Assembly: GCF_002115755.1 (NCBI RefSeq)
Contig: NZ_JFKA01000003.1
Span: forward strand, 372,001 to 436,000
Direction: 5' to 3'
DNA: 64,000 bases
Source of the DNA: Thalassospira mesophila
Lineage (GTDB): Bacteria; Pseudomonadota; Alphaproteobacteria; Rhodospirillales; Thalassospiraceae
The translations under genes were made by a program, and so were the position numbers. Of the stretch, positions 27,817 to 38,027 are shown piece after piece (position 1 is the first letter of the stretch; every line of letters starts with the position of its first letter). Below the pieces are notes generated by a model. That model searched no databases, was not told the DNA's origin, and was given only the letters and a program-made list of their open reading frames with translations.

Positions 27817-28740
27817 TCAGGCGGCATGCAGCAATATCGCCAATATCGGCATGGTGGCGATGGCAACCAGGGTGTGAACCGTAATGATGCTGGCCATCAT
27901 TTTGGCGTCCCCGCCCATCAGGCGCGCTAAAACATAGGCACTGGCCGAACAGGGAAGGCCCGCATAAAACGCCAGTGCCGCCATATCGATGGGCGGCATA
28001 TCAAGCAAAAGCGACAGGCCAATAGCGATGGCCGGGCTAAGCGCCAGTTTGCCAAGGGTGGAGGCGGCAACCGGGCCACCCGCCCGGCGTGCTGCCTGCA
28101 AATCAATACCGGCCCCAACGGCAAGCAAACCAATGGGCAGGGCGGCACGGCCCAGTATTTCTAAAAACGGCCCGGCAATGGGCGGTAACCCCAAACCTGA
28201 TGCATTGGCGACAAGGCCCAAGACACAGGCCATAAGCAACGGATTGCGAATAACATCGCGCAATACCGAGATAATCCCGGTTTTACGGTTATTATCGCCC
28301 CAGTGTGAACAGGCCAGAACAGATAGAACATTAACAGTCGGAACGATCAGGGCAACACACAGCGCCGTAACCGTTAACCCGCGTTCGCCCAAAAGCGCCG
28401 CCGCGACGGCAAGGCCGATATAGGTATTGGGGCGGATGGCCCCCTGAAAAATAGATGTGAATGCCGCATCGCTGACCTGCAAGGCGGGTTTTGCCAAAAT
28501 GGTCAGGGCGGCCATGGCACATGCCGTTCCCAAAATAACAATGGCAATGCCGGTAACGGGCAAACTGCCCAGATCGGCCTTGGCGGTATTGGCAAACAAA
28601 AGGGCCGGGAAAGTGATGAAATAGGTCAGTTTTTCTGCGCCCGGCCAGAACGCATCGGGCAGGAAGCGCCAGTGTCGCAAGGCAAAGCCAGCTACAATCA
28701 GGCCAAATGTCGGGATAAGGGCCGAAAGAATTGCCAGCAT
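27817..28740 (-). CDS. AEC-family transporter (auxin efflux carrier-like permease)
   Basis: A 307-residue inner-membrane protein with about ten hydrophobic segments arranged in two halves. MLAILSALIPTFGLIVAGFALRHW at the N-terminus and the mid-protein FQGAIRPNTYIGLA region are characteristic of bacterial AEC permeases (malonate/malate-type efflux). The frame is open 50 residues upstream, but those residues are hydrophilic and unlike the family, so the ATG at 28740 is used. The substrate is unknown. Confidence 0.85.
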   Translation of the reverse strand: MLAILSALIPTFGLIVAGFALRHWRFLPDAFWPGAEKLTYFITFPALLFANTAKADLGSLPVTGIAIVILGTACAMAALTILAKPALQVSDAAFTSIFQGAIRPNTYIGLAVAAALLGERGLTVTALCVALIVPTVNVLSVLACSHWGDNNRKTGIISVLRDVIRNPLLMACVLGLVANASGLGLPPIAGPFLEILGRAALPIGLLAVGAGIDLQAARRAGGPVAASTLGKLALSPAIAIGLSLLLDMPPIDMAALAFYAGLPCSASAYVLARLMGGDAKMMASIITVHTLVAIATMPILAILLHAA

Positions 28741-29076
28741 GGCACTGTCCAGTAATAAATGCGAACGCGAACAGTTCGAATAAGGCAGTTTTTGCATCAC
28801 TGCAAGGCCGGTAACGCAAACAGGGCCGCCCCGGCAAATCATTGGTTGGTCGCGTGCGGAGGGGCGCGGCGGATTGCGGGTTTTTGCCATTACCCGTTGC
28901 TGGCGTGTCGCGGGATGTGTTTTTTGGCAAAAAATATGATAAATCCGCTACATGCGGGGGCAGGGGTGCAAAATTACATTGCCGCACGCTATAAGAACCG
29001 GCACATTTATTTTCACGGATCGGCAGGTACCGTTTGGGGTGGTTTCTGGTTGGTCCAGTGGCAAATGGATGCAGTA
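28741..29076. other. Intergenic region between divergent AEC and VOC genes
   Basis: About 336 bp that should hold both promoters. I see no inverted repeat, RNA gene or supported ORF in it. Confidence 0.4.
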
Positions 29077-29901
29077 ATGAACAAAAAAATCGATCATCTT
29101 GTGTTGTGTGTCCGAGATCTGGACCTTGCATGCGAGCGCTATCGTCAGTTGGGCTTTACGGTAACGCCGCGTGCGGTGCATCCGTTTGGGACGGGTAATG
29201 CGCTGGTGCAGCTTGACGGCATGTATCTGGAACTTCTGGCCGTGGTTGACCCGAACAAGATTGGCCCCGACGACATTGACCGGCCCTTTTCCTTTGCCGT
29301 TTACAACCGCGATTTTTTGCGCCTGCGCGAAGGTATGTCGATGCTGGCGTTACAGTCCCATGATGCCCATGCCGATCGCGCAGCCTTTATCAAGGCCGGT
29401 GCGGCAGTGCCTGACGTGTTCGATTTTGAGCGCAAAGGGCAAACGCCGGACGGTGCGCTGGTTGATCTTGGTTTTTCACTGGCCTTTGCCAGCCATCCGT
29501 TGTTGCGCCACGGGGTTTGTTTTTCCTGTCAGCATCATCACCCTGCTGAAAATTTCTATTTCCCGGAATATCAAAACCACATCAACAGTGCCGTGTCGAT
29601 TGACCGTATCTTTCTTACGCACTGGGCGGCGGAGGCCGTGGAAGAATTCTTTTCTTCAATGGCGCTGGATGGTCTTGTTGATGTGAAACATCAAGATGAA
29701 TTGTTGGAAAAATATCCGGTTGCGGGCACGATGCTGCCCGATGACGGCTTTGCCGGGTTCCGTTTGCGTGTGCGCGATATGGGCGCCATTCGTGCGGCGG
29801 CCTTATCGCTCGGTGCGATTGAATGTGGCGGTGAACTTGTTTTGCCCCCCAGCCGGATGTTTGGCGTGATGATGGTGATCGCGCAGCAAAAAGCCGCCTG
29901 A
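29077..29901 (+). CDS. VOC-superfamily protein (glyoxalase-like)
   Basis: A 274-residue protein of the vicinal-oxygen-chelate fold. It begins KKIDHLVLCVRDLDLACERYRQLGF, a classical VOC first module with a metal-ligand His; YLELLAVVDP gives the Glu ligand, and a second module has HINSAVSIDRIF and GFRLRVRDM. This is the glyoxalase-like-3 arrangement, of unassigned function. ATGs at 29065 and 29077 are both possible; the second matches the family start and has GGA ten bases upstream. Confidence 0.82.
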   Translation: MNKKIDHLVLCVRDLDLACERYRQLGFTVTPRAVHPFGTGNALVQLDGMYLELLAVVDPNKIGPDDIDRPFSFAVYNRDFLRLREGMSMLALQSHDAHADRAAFIKAGAAVPDVFDFERKGQTPDGALVDLGFSLAFASHPLLRHGVCFSCQHHHPAENFYFPEYQNHINSAVSIDRIFLTHWAAEAVEEFFSSMALDGLVDVKHQDELLEKYPVAGTMLPDDGFAGFRLRVRDMGAIRAAALSLGAIECGGELVLPPSRMFGVMMVIAQQKAA

Positions 29902-29923
29902 ACAAAAGTTCGGCGGCTTGATT
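29889..29923 (+). terminator. Terminator hairpin overlapping the VOC gene stop codon
   Basis: Stem AAGCCGCC-T-GAAC / GTTCGGCGGCTT with a one-base bulge and a short loop, followed by GATTT. The tail is only weakly T-rich. Confidence 0.5.
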
Positions 29924-29966
29924 TCGCGGCTTTTGAATGAATGCCTTGCAAGACATTCATCGGGCC

Positions 29967-30527
29967 TTATTTTTGTGCGTCGGTGGCGTCTTCGTCGTCG
30001 AACACGTCAATATCATCGTCGCCGTCTTCGTCTTCATCGTCGTCAACCATACCGGGGTCGGTGTGACGATTAAGATTATCAAGCGCGCCTTGCAGGATGT
30101 ACCCCGCAGCGGCCTTGTCGACAACTTCGGCGCGGCGCTTGCGCGACATGTCGGCTTCGCCAATCAGGATGCGTTCAACCGCCGATGTGGAAAGGCGTTC
30201 GTCCCACAGCAAAACCGGCACGTCGATATGTTTGTCCATTTCATCGACAAACGCATAAACGCGATGGCAGGATGTGCCGATCGAGCCATCCATTTCACGC
30301 GGAAAGCCGATGACAATGCCACCGACATTCTGTTTGCTGACGATGGCCGAAAGTTCGGCAATGTCGCGGGTGAACTTTTTACGCTTGATCAGGCTGTAGG
30401 GGGTTGCAATTTGCAGCCCGACATCCGAAAGCGCAACGCCAATGGTTTTGGTGCCCAGGTCCAGGCCCAAAATCCGAGCTGCCGGTGCCAGGTACCGCAG
30501 CAATTCCTGAGTATCATTACAAATCAT
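29967..30527 (-). CDS. ruvX: Putative Holliday junction resolvase / pre-16S rRNA nuclease RuvX (YqgF)
   Basis: A 186-residue RNase H-fold nuclease. ARILGLDLGTKTIGVALSD, GIVIGFPREMDG and LLWDERLSTSAVER are the YqgF signatures, with active-site acidic residues in the first and third blocks. The ATG at 30527 fits the family start; the frame extends 43 residues further without a ribosome site. The C-terminal 25 residues are a strongly acidic Asp/Glu tail that E. coli YqgF lacks. It is divergent from gatCAB. Confidence 0.93.
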   Translation of the reverse strand: MICNDTQELLRYLAPAARILGLDLGTKTIGVALSDVGLQIATPYSLIKRKKFTRDIAELSAIVSKQNVGGIVIGFPREMDGSIGTSCHRVYAFVDEMDKHIDVPVLLWDERLSTSAVERILIGEADMSRKRRAEVVDKAAAGYILQGALDNLNRHTDPGMVDDDEDEDGDDDIDVFDDEDATDAQK

Positions 30528-30785
30528 GGCGACCTTATAGGCGCAGATCGGTAAAAATGCCAGCGCAAAGCATGGTGGAAACGGTATTTCAGGCATGCCA
30601 TTTTGCCGGGCCGGGGCAGGGTATTTTTGATAAAATCTGCCGTGTGGTAAAAACACGATGAAAAGTGCGGCGCACGGCCCTTGCCGCGGGCCGTTCCGGG
30701 TGCTAGGTTCCGCCCTGTATTTTCAGTTTCTGGCGGGCGACCGTCCGCCGGGTGTTTTGTCATTCCTTAAGAGAGACTTTCATCC

Positions 30786-31076
30786 ATGTCGTCTTTGGAT
30801 AAGGAAACGGTTCGTAAAATCGCCTTCCTGTCGCGTATTAAAGTAAGCGAGGAAGAATTGGGCGAACTGGCGGGTGATTTGACCCGTATCCTCGATTTCA
30901 TCGAGGAACTGCAAGAAGTTGACGTCGAGGGCGCAGCACCTCTGACCTCGGTTGCCGATCTGACCCTGCCGTTGCGCAAGGACGAAGTCACCGATGGCAA
31001 CATCCAGCAAAAAGTGCTGGCCAATGCGCCGAAAACCGATGCCGGCTGTTTTGTTGTGCCCAAGGTGATTGAATAA
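30786..31076 (+). CDS. gatC: Asp-tRNA(Asn)/Glu-tRNA(Gln) amidotransferase subunit C
   Basis: A 96-residue small subunit that wraps around and stabilises GatA in the tRNA-dependent amidotransferase. The N-terminal pattern [20 protein letters not shown] and the central [19 protein letters not shown] are typical. It is the first gene of gatCAB and its stop shares a base with the gatA start. Confidence 0.96.
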   Translation: MSSLDKETVRKIAFLSRIKVSEEELGELAGDLTRILDFIEELQEVDVEGAAPLTSVADLTLPLRKDEVTDGNIQQKVLANAPKTDAGCFVVPKVIE

Positions 31077-32554
31077 TGACTGATCTGACAAATTTGACCC
31101 TTGCCGATGCCCGTGACGGGCTGGCAAAGGGGGATTACACGTCGGTTGAACTGACCGAAGCCCATATTGCGTCGATGGCAGCGCAGCGCAAGCTGAATGC
31201 CTATATTACCGAAACGCCGGAACAGGCCCTTGAAATGGCCAAGGCCTCCGATACCAAACGCGCCAAAGGCGAAGCTGGTAAAATGGAAGGCCTGCCGATT
31301 GCGATCAAGGATCTGTTTTGTACCGAAAATGTACAGACAACCGCTGCGTCGCATATTCTTGAAGGGTTCATCCCGCAATACGAATCAACCGTGACGGCCA
31401 ACCTGTTTGGCAATGGCGCGGTGATGCTGGGTAAAACCAACCTTGATGAATTTGCCATGGGGTCGTCCAACATGACGTCCTATTACGGCAATGTCATTAA
31501 CCCGTGGAAGGGCAAGGATGGCAAGGATCTGGTGCCTGGCGGCTCATCGGGCGGGTCGGCGGCGGCCGTTGCCGGGCGCATGGCGCTGGCAGCAACCGGC
31601 ACCGATACCGGCGGTTCTATTCGCCAGCCTGCGGCATATTGCGGCATTGTTGGTTTAAAGCCAACCTATGGCCGTTGCTCGCGCTGGGGTGTGGTGGCCT
31701 TTGCAAGCTCGCTTGATCAGGCTGGCCCCATGACCCGCACCGTGCGCGATGCGGCGATTATGCTTGGTGCCATGGCTGGCCACGATGCCAAAGACAGCAC
31801 ATCGGCCCCGATGGCAGTGCCCGATTTCGAAGCAGCCCTTAGCGGTGATATTCGTGGCATGAAAATTGGTATTCCCAAGGAATACCGCGTTGATGGCATG
31901 CCCGACGAAATTGCCAGGCTGTGGGATGACGGCGTTGCCATGCTGCGCGATGCCGGTGCCGACGTTGTCGATATTACGTTGCCGCACACCAAATATGCCC
32001 TGCCAACCTATTATATCGTTGCCCCGGCCGAAGCATCGTCCAACCTGGCGCGGTATGATGGCGTTCGTTTTGGTCAGCGGGTGATGGAAGACGGTGACAG
32101 CCTTGATGACATGTACATGAAAACCCGTGCTGCGGGTTTTGGCAAGGAAGTACAGCGTCGTATCATGATTGGCACCTATGTGCTGTCGGCCGGGTATTAT
32201 GACGCCTATTACAACAAGGCATTGAAGGTGCGCCGTCGCATTTACGAAGATTTCGCCAATGCCTTTGGCACTGTCGATGCCGTGTTGACACCGACCGCGC
32301 CGTCGGCTGCTTTTGCCGTGGGTGAAAACAGCGATGATCCGGTGAAAATGTATCTTAACGACGTGTTCACGGTGCCTGCCAGCCTTGCCGGGCTTCCGGG
32401 CCTGTCTGTGCCGACCGGTCTTTCAGACAATGGCTTGCCGCTGGGCTTGCAATTGATCGGCAAACCGTTCGACGAAGAAACCGTTATTCGCATTGGTGGC
32501 GTTCTTGAAACCGCAGCCGGGTTTGACGCCAAACCTGCCGGGCTGGAGGGTTGA
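31076..32554 (+). CDS. gatA: Asp-tRNA(Asn)/Glu-tRNA(Gln) amidotransferase subunit A
   Basis: A 492-residue amidase that releases ammonia from glutamine for the GatB active site. The Ser-cisSer-Lys catalytic machinery is visible: the lysine in [10 protein letters not shown] and the serine-rich [19 protein letters not shown] followed by [13 protein letters not shown]. It overlaps gatC by one base and is three bases from gatB. The host therefore probably makes Gln-tRNA and/or Asn-tRNA indirectly. Confidence 0.97.
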   Translation: MTDLTNLTLADARDGLAKGDYTSVELTEAHIASMAAQRKLNAYITETPEQALEMAKASDTKRAKGEAGKMEGLPIAIKDLFCTENVQTTAASHILEGFIPQYESTVTANLFGNGAVMLGKTNLDEFAMGSSNMTSYYGNVINPWKGKDGKDLVPGGSSGGSAAAVAGRMALAATGTDTGGSIRQPAAYCGIVGLKPTYGRCSRWGVVAFASSLDQAGPMTRTVRDAAIMLGAMAGHDAKDSTSAPMAVPDFEAALSGDIRGMKIGIPKEYRVDGMPDEIARLWDDGVAMLRDAGADVVDITLPHTKYALPTYYIVAPAEASSNLARYDGVRFGQRVMEDGDSLDDMYMKTRAAGFGKEVQRRIMIGTYVLSAGYYDAYYNKALKVRRRIYEDFANAFGTVDAVLTPTAPSAAFAVGENSDDPVKMYLNDVFTVPASLAGLPGLSVPTGLSDNGLPLGLQLIGKPFDEETVIRIGGVLETAAGFDAKPAGLEG

Positions 32555-32557
32555 TCC

Positions 32558-34012
32558 ATGACTTATATTCTTGAAGGTTCGACCGGCCCGTGGGAAATCG
32601 TTGTCGGGTTGGAAGTTCACTGCCAGATCATTGCCCATTCCAAACTGTTTTCCGGTGCTTCGGCCCAGTTCGGTTCGGAAGCCAACAACAATGTCAGCCT
32701 TGTCGATGCGGCAATGCCGGGCATGTTGCCCGTGATTAATGCCGAATGTGTGCGCCAGGCGGTTAAGACCGGTTTGGGGCTTAAGGCAAAGATCAATCAT
32801 GAAAGTGTGTTTTCGCGTAAAAACTACTTTTATGCCGATCTGCCGCAGGGCTATCAGATTTCACAGTTCGACAAGCCGATTGTTGGCGAAGGCACCATCA
32901 TTCTTGATATGCCCGATGGTTCGACCAAGGCGGTTGGCATTGAACGCCTGCATCTTGAACAGGATGCAGGCAAGTCGATGCACGATCAGGACCCGAAATA
33001 TTCGCATATCGATTTGAACCGTTCGGGCGTTGCCCTGATGGAAATCGTCTCGATGCCTGATATTCGTTCGCCGGAAGAAGCAGGGGCCTATCTGACCAAA
33101 ATGCGTGCGATTGTGCGTTATCTTGGCACCTGTGATGGCAACATGAACGAAGGATCAATGCGGTGTGATGCCAACGTTTCGGTGCGGCGCGCCGGGGCGG
33201 AATTTGGCACGCGTTGCGAAATTAAAAACGTAAACTCGATCCGTTTCGTGATGCAGGCGATTGAAATTGAAGCCATGCGCCAGATCGAAGTGATCGAAGG
33301 TGGCGGCGAAATCATTCAGGAAACCCGCCTGTTTGACCCGAAACTGGGTGAAACCCGGTCGATGCGGTCAAAGGAAATGGCGCATGATTATCGCTATTTC
33401 CCGGACCCTGACTTGCTGCCGCTGGTTTTTGACGAAGCGTTTGTTTCGGAAATCGAAAAAACCCTGCCCGAACTGCCTGACGAGAAAAAAGCCCGCTTCA
33501 TGCGTGAATATGGCCTGTCGGCCTATGACGCCGGTGTGCTGGTTGCCGAGCAGGAAAAGGCCGTGTTCTATGAACGCGTTGCCAAGGGCCGGGATGGCAA
33601 GATGGCAGCCAACTGGGTGATTACCAACCTGTTTGGCGCGCTGAACAAGCTAGGTGTTGATGTTTCCGAAAGCCCGGTTACAGCCGAAAACCTTGGCAAG
33701 CTGATTGGCCTGATTGGCGATGACACGATTTCGGGCCGTATCGCCAAAGACGTTTTTGAAATCATGATCGAAACCGGCAAAGACCCGGAAGCGATTGTGG
33801 AAGAAAAAGGTCTAAAGCAGATCACCGATACCGGTGCCATTGAAACCGCAATTGACGAAGTGATTGCGGCTAACCCGGACAAGGTTGAAGAAATCCGCGA
33901 GGGTAAAGACCGGATGCTGGGCTGGTTTGTTGGTCAGGTCATGAAATCGACCGGTGGCAAGGCCAACCCCGCGATGGTCAATAAAATGCTGCGCGATAAA
34001 ATTCTGGGGTAA
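32558..34012 (+). CDS. gatB: Asp-tRNA(Asn)/Glu-tRNA(Gln) amidotransferase subunit B
   Basis: A 484-residue subunit that activates the mischarged aminoacyl-tRNA and transfers the amide. [13 protein letters not shown] opens the GatB/E cradle domain; [16 protein letters not shown] and [12 protein letters not shown] are conserved. The C-terminal YqeY-like helical domain (from about residue 330) binds tRNA. It is the last gene of gatCAB and is followed by a terminator. Confidence 0.97.
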   Translation: MTYILEGSTGPWEIVVGLEVHCQIIAHSKLFSGASAQFGSEANNNVSLVDAAMPGMLPVINAECVRQAVKTGLGLKAKINHESVFSRKNYFYADLPQGYQISQFDKPIVGEGTIILDMPDGSTKAVGIERLHLEQDAGKSMHDQDPKYSHIDLNRSGVALMEIVSMPDIRSPEEAGAYLTKMRAIVRYLGTCDGNMNEGSMRCDANVSVRRAGAEFGTRCEIKNVNSIRFVMQAIEIEAMRQIEVIEGGGEIIQETRLFDPKLGETRSMRSKEMAHDYRYFPDPDLLPLVFDEAFVSEIEKTLPELPDEKKARFMREYGLSAYDAGVLVAEQEKAVFYERVAKGRDGKMAANWVITNLFGALNKLGVDVSESPVTAENLGKLIGLIGDDTISGRIAKDVFEIMIETGKDPEAIVEEKGLKQITDTGAIETAIDEVIAANPDKVEEIREGKDRMLGWFVGQVMKSTGGKANPAMVNKMLRDKILG

Positions 34013-34036
34013 TTTCCCGGAAACAGGCAATTTTAC

Positions 34037-34066
34037 AAAGGCCGTCCCGTGTTCGGGGCGGCTTTT
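34037..34066. terminator. Terminator after gatB
   Basis: Nine-pair stem GCCGTCCCG / CGGGGCGGC (one G-T pair) with a 4-base loop, a TTTT tail on the plus strand and AAA on the upstream flank. It lies between convergent gatB and the AraC-type gene. Confidence 0.75.
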
Positions 34067-34084
34067 GGCGTTTGGCGGCCGTTT

Positions 34085-34855
34085 TTAAGGCCGATACAGG
34101 CTTGGCGTAGACCCCAACATGCGTTTGAACATGGCACTGAATGCTGCCGGGTTATCATAGCCAAGATCAAGCGCGATGGTGGTGACAGCTTCGCCCTGGG
34201 CCAGCCGGGGCAGGGCGGCCATGATGCAGGCCTGTTGGCGCCATGCCACAAAACTAAGCCCGGTTTCACGGCGAAACAGGCGGGTAAAGGTGCGGCGGCT
34301 CATGGCAAGTTCATCACACCAGTGATCAATTGTGATGTTTGCCCCGGGTTCCCGCAAAAAGCTGTGGCACTGTTTGGCCAGCCTTTTATGTGTGGGCAAC
34401 GGCAGGGATAGCGGAATAGGGGGCAGTCGCTCCAGCTCGAACCGTATCAGGTTCATCAATGCGCCGCCGCGCCCATCCTCATCATATTCGGGCGGCAGGG
34501 CCGATGCCTCTTCCAGTAAATTGCGCATGAAATTTGAAATACCGACAACCTGGCAGGTTGTTGGCATGCCTTGTGATATGGCCGGATCAAGATAAAGGCT
34601 GCGCATTTTCACATCCCCAAGGGTGCGGACTTCATGCACAATACCGGCTGGTATCCACATGCCACGCTGGGGCGGCATCATCCATGCGCCCTGGGGCGTG
34701 GTTGCCATAACCACACCGGTAAGGCCATACAGCAACTGGTCATGTTCATGATGATGCGGGGGAATAACTTCCCCATCCGGGTAATCAACGCCCAGGGCAA
34801 TGACCGGTCTGGCGACAGACTGGAAATGTTGGTGGCTATGATTTGCTAAATTCAT
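34085..34855 (-). CDS. AraC-family transcriptional regulator with cupin sensor
   Basis: A 256-residue regulator. The N-terminal half is a cupin-type sensor (VIPPHHHEHDQLLYGLTGVV), and the C-terminal 100 residues carry two helix-turn-helix motifs (WCDELAMSRRTFTRLFRRETG and ALDLGYDNPAAFSAMFKR). It is transcribed away from the neighbouring Fsr-like pump, which it probably controls. The start at 34855 is preferred over 34903 because the earlier residues do not fit the cupin start. Confidence 0.88.
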   Translation of the reverse strand: MNLANHSHQHFQSVARPVIALGVDYPDGEVIPPHHHEHDQLLYGLTGVVMATTPQGAWMMPPQRGMWIPAGIVHEVRTLGDVKMRSLYLDPAISQGMPTTCQVVGISNFMRNLLEEASALPPEYDEDGRGGALMNLIRFELERLPPIPLSLPLPTHKRLAKQCHSFLREPGANITIDHWCDELAMSRRTFTRLFRRETGLSFVAWRQQACIMAALPRLAQGEAVTTIALDLGYDNPAAFSAMFKRMLGSTPSLYRP

Positions 34856-34972
34856 TTTGGCCCACTTGCATAATAGAATGACCCTAATCGGGTGGCGGGC
34901 CATCGTCCATCATTTAAAATGATCCTTATGCGCGATGGTGCGCGTTTAACGGCGGGTCAAAGGATTTAAAGG

Positions 34973-36181
34973 ATGAGCGACGCGATTGCGAAGCAGCCAG
35001 GGCAGGTTAAAACAGCCTATTCGGTGTTAGGGGCCGCCAGTTTTTGTCATTTGCTAAATGATATGCTTCAGTCGCTTTTCACGGCGGCGTATCCGATTTT
35101 CAAAGGCGGGTTTGACCTTGGCTATGCCCAGCTTGGCTTTTTAACCCTGACCTATCAGGTCACGGCATCGGTCCTTCAGCCGCTGGTGGGCAGTTATACT
35201 GATCGCAAACCAAAACCCTATTCGCTGTCATTTGGCATGGGGGTGTCGCTTTTGGGGCTTCTGGTTTTGGCCTATGCCACCAATTTTGCCATGCTGTTAT
35301 GTGGCAGTGCACTGTTGGGGATGGGGTCGTCGGTGTTTCACCCGGAATCATCGCGACTGGCGCGGTTGGCATCGGGCGGGGCGCATGGTTTGGCGCAGTC
35401 TATTTTTCAGGTTGGCGGCAATGTTGGTTCGGCGATTGGCCCGTTGCTGGTGGCTTTTATTGTACTGCCCAACGGGCAAAAAAGCCTGGCGTGGTTTGCC
35501 TTGGTCGCGCTGTTGGGCATGGTGATTATGGTCGGGCTGGGTAACTGGTATAAAAGCCAGGGCCACGCCAAACCACCGGCAAAACGGGCCAAAATTGTCC
35601 ATGCGCATTTAAGTGGCGCGCAGGTGTCGCGGGCTTTGACGGTGCTATTTTGTCTGATGCTGTCAAAATGGTTCTATCTGGCCAGTTTCACCAGCTATTA
35701 CATCTTTTATCTGATGGAGCGGTTTTCGCTGCCCGAACGGCAATCGCAGATTTTTCTGTTTGTGTTTTTGGCCGCCGTCGCCGCCGGAACCCTGATCGGC
35801 GGGCCTATTGGCGACCGGATTGGCCGAAAAAAGGTAATTTGGGTTTCCATCGCCGGAACTTTGCCGTTTGCATTGGCGTTGCCCTATGTCGGGTTGACCA
35901 TGACCATTGTTTTAACCGTGATCATCGGTCTGGTTTTGTCATCGGCATTTTCGGCGATTGTTGTTTATGCGCAAGAACTGGTGCCGGGCCGGGTGGGTAT
36001 GATTTCGGGCCTGTTTTTTGGTTTAGCCTTTGGCATGGGTGGGATTGGCGCGGCCCTTCTAGGGGTGCTGGCAGACTGGACCAGCCTTTATTTTGTGTAC
36101 AAGATCTGTGCGTTTTTACCGGCAATCGGCTTTTTAGCGGCGTTTTTGCCAAATCTTGATGAAGGTCGAGCGAAGGTTTAA
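34973..36181 (+). CDS. MFS efflux transporter, fosmidomycin-resistance (Fsr) type
   Basis: A 402-residue 12-segment MFS protein. FCHLLNDMLQSLFTAAYP, GSSVFHPESSRLARLASGGAHGLAQSIFQVGGNVGSAIGPLL (seen as consecutive family blocks) and the DRIGRKKVIW loop follow E. coli Fsr closely. Drug export is the known role in E. coli; the natural substrate here is unknown. The gene is divergent from a cupin-AraC regulator 117 bp away, a frequent regulator-pump pair, and is followed by a strong terminator. Confidence 0.88.
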   Translation: MSDAIAKQPGQVKTAYSVLGAASFCHLLNDMLQSLFTAAYPIFKGGFDLGYAQLGFLTLTYQVTASVLQPLVGSYTDRKPKPYSLSFGMGVSLLGLLVLAYATNFAMLLCGSALLGMGSSVFHPESSRLARLASGGAHGLAQSIFQVGGNVGSAIGPLLVAFIVLPNGQKSLAWFALVALLGMVIMVGLGNWYKSQGHAKPPAKRAKIVHAHLSGAQVSRALTVLFCLMLSKWFYLASFTSYYIFYLMERFSLPERQSQIFLFVFLAAVAAGTLIGGPIGDRIGRKKVIWVSIAGTLPFALALPYVGLTMTIVLTVIIGLVLSSAFSAIVVYAQELVPGRVGMISGLFFGLAFGMGGIGAALLGVLADWTSLYFVYKICAFLPAIGFLAAFLPNLDEGRAKV

Positions 36182-36188
36182 GGATATG

Positions 36189-36220
36189 ACAAAGGCCGCT
36201 TTGGTTAGCGGCCTTTGTTG
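36189..36220. terminator. Bidirectional rho-independent terminator
   Basis: Perfect 12-bp stem ACAAAGGCCGCT / AGCGGCCTTTGT with a 6-base loop between the convergent Fsr-like and CopZ-like genes. Confidence 0.82.
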
Positions 36221-36247
36221 ATTGTTCTGCTTGCCCGAGAGGCTGGT

Positions 36248-36448
36248 TTAGGCGACTTTTTGCGCCGGATACCCGGCCTCGCTGATGGCGGAAATCACAG
36301 CGGCACTGTCTGCATTGCCCGTAACGGTTACCAGTCCGCCTTCAAGGTCAACTTCGACCTTGTCGACATCGGGCACCGTATTGGCCGCTTCAGTGACGGC
36401 TTTCACGCAATGCCCGCAGCTCATTTCTTCGACTTTAAGTTTCAGCAT
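36248..36448 (-). CDS. Heavy-metal-associated domain protein (CopZ-like chaperone)
   Basis: A 66-residue single HMA domain. The metal-binding CxxC lies in EEMSCGHCVKAV (Cys9 and Cys12), and EVDLEGGLVTVTGNAD forms the ferredoxin-like sheet. Such proteins carry Cu(I) in the cytoplasm. The ATG at 36448 follows a perfect GGAGGA; the frame continues upstream but lacks a signal. No copper ATPase is nearby. Confidence 0.9.
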   Translation of the reverse strand: MLKLKVEEMSCGHCVKAVTEAANTVPDVDKVEVDLEGGLVTVTGNADSAAVISAISEAGYPAQKVA

Positions 36449-36515
36449 GGGAATCCTCCATCTGTTTGATTGACACCAGTTTGCACCTTCCAGTAGATGG
36501 AAGGTCAAGCCCTTT

Positions 36516-37196
36516 TCAGGATGCCAATAATTTCAGGACGGCATCGGCAGCAAGTTCGCTTGATGCCGGGTTTTGGCCCGTGACAAGTTTTCCATCGGTA
36601 ACGGCAAACGGGGCCCAGTTGGCCCCTTTTTGAAAACGGCCACCCAGCTTTTTAAATTCCTGTTCGATCGATAATGGAACAACGGCTTCCAGCCCGACGG
36701 CCTTTTCTTCGTCATCGGTAAAACCGGTGACTTCCTTGTCTTTGACCAGTGCATCGCCATTGGCGGCCTTGGCATTCACCAATGCCGCCGGGCCGTGGCA
36801 AACCGCACCAACCGGTTTGTTTTGCGCCACAAATGCCTCGATCAGGGCAATCGAGTGCGTGCTTGTTGCCAGATCCCACAGCGGGCCGTGGCCGCCGGGG
36901 AAAAACAGGGCGTCAAAGTCGTCGGCCTTAAGTCCTTCAAGCGGCACCGTTGTGGCAAAAGCCTGCTGTGCAGTTTTGTCGCGGTCAAAACGCTTGGTGG
37001 CGTCGGTCAGGGCATCGTCGGTTTGGCTGTTGGGGTCAATCGGCGGTTGGCCGCCTTTGGGTGATGCCAGCGTCAATGTCGCGCCACCATCGACAAACCG
37101 GTAATAGGGGGCGGCGAATTCTTCCAGCCAGATGCCGGTTTTATGCCCGGTATCGCCCATTTTATCGTGCGAGGTCATGATCATTAGAATGCGCAT
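36516..37196 (-). CDS. DJ-1/PfpI family protein, Hsp31-like glutamine amidotransferase fold
   Basis: A 226-residue class I glutamine amidotransferase-fold protein. RILMIMTSHDKMGDTGHKTGIWLEEFAAPYY, DALFFPGGHGPLWDL and the nucleophile elbow AVCHGPAAL (cysteine) match the YDR533C/Hsp31 group, some members of which act as glyoxalase III or protein chaperones. AAGGAG precedes the ATG at 37196; the longer frame is not supported. It is a single-gene unit. Confidence 0.86.
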   Translation of the reverse strand: MRILMIMTSHDKMGDTGHKTGIWLEEFAAPYYRFVDGGATLTLASPKGGQPPIDPNSQTDDALTDATKRFDRDKTAQQAFATTVPLEGLKADDFDALFFPGGHGPLWDLATSTHSIALIEAFVAQNKPVGAVCHGPAALVNAKAANGDALVKDKEVTGFTDDEEKAVGLEAVVPLSIEQEFKKLGGRFQKGANWAPFAVTDGKLVTGQNPASSELAADAVLKLLAS

Positions 37197-37387
37197 TGCC
37201 CAAACTCCTTGGTGTGATTTCTGTCTGTCACATAAGGCGGGTAATCGCGATACGCCAGTCATGGCCGTATTGCGCATGGCAACGATGATGGCGATGACCA
37301 TGGCGGCGGCCTTTGTTATGGCAGTGCAAACTTGATCGCCACCGGCTAATCGGCTATGTCGCATAAAGTTCAGAGCAGGGGGAATGA

Positions 37388-37966
37388 ATGGCCAAGCTGT
37401 TTTTTTATTATTCGTCGATGAATGCCGGTAAATCGACGACCTTGTTGCAGTCCAGCTTCAATTATATTGAGCGCGGCATGCAAACCATGTTGTTGACCGC
37501 TGCTTTGGATGACCGGTTTGGGGCGGGAAAAATTGCCTCGCGCATTGGGCTGGAGGCCCCGGCAACCCTGTTTGACGGGGCGACAAACCTGTTTGATCTG
37601 GTGCAAGCCGAATTTAAAAACCGGTCGGTTGATTGTTTGCTGGTCGATGAAGCGCAATTTCTGACCAAGGATCAGGTTTGGCAATTGTCAGATGTGGCTG
37701 ACAAGCTGGGCGTGCCGGTATTGTGTTATGGCATTCGCACCGATTTTCAGGGCGATTTGTTTGAAGGGTCCAAGTGGCTGCTGGCCTGGGCCGACAAGCT
37801 GAACGAACTTAAAACCATCTGCCATTGTGGGCGCAAGGCGGGCATGGTGATCCGGATTGATGAAAACGGCGACCCGGTTCGCGAAGGTGCCCAGGTGGAA
37901 ATTGGCGGGAATGACCGCTATGTCCCGGTTTGCCGTGTCCATTTCAAGGATGCGATGGGGCGCTAG
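37388..37966 (+). CDS. tdk: Thymidine kinase (type II)
   Basis: A 192-residue salvage kinase that phosphorylates thymidine. The P-loop [13 protein letters not shown] (9-21), the Walker [17 protein letters not shown] and the zinc-binding cysteines (CHCGRKAG and VCRVH) are diagnostic of the TK1-like family. It stands alone; GGGGG precedes the ATG. Confidence 0.96.
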   Translation: MAKLFFYYSSMNAGKSTTLLQSSFNYIERGMQTMLLTAALDDRFGAGKIASRIGLEAPATLFDGATNLFDLVQAEFKNRSVDCLLVDEAQFLTKDQVWQLSDVADKLGVPVLCYGIRTDFQGDLFEGSKWLLAWADKLNELKTICHCGRKAGMVIRIDENGDPVREGAQVEIGGNDRYVPVCRVHFKDAMGR

Positions 37967-38027
37967 CCCTTTGCACATCCTTGCCGCAGTTTTTCTGCCG
38001 CTGGCAGGGACGGTTTGACAACACAGG

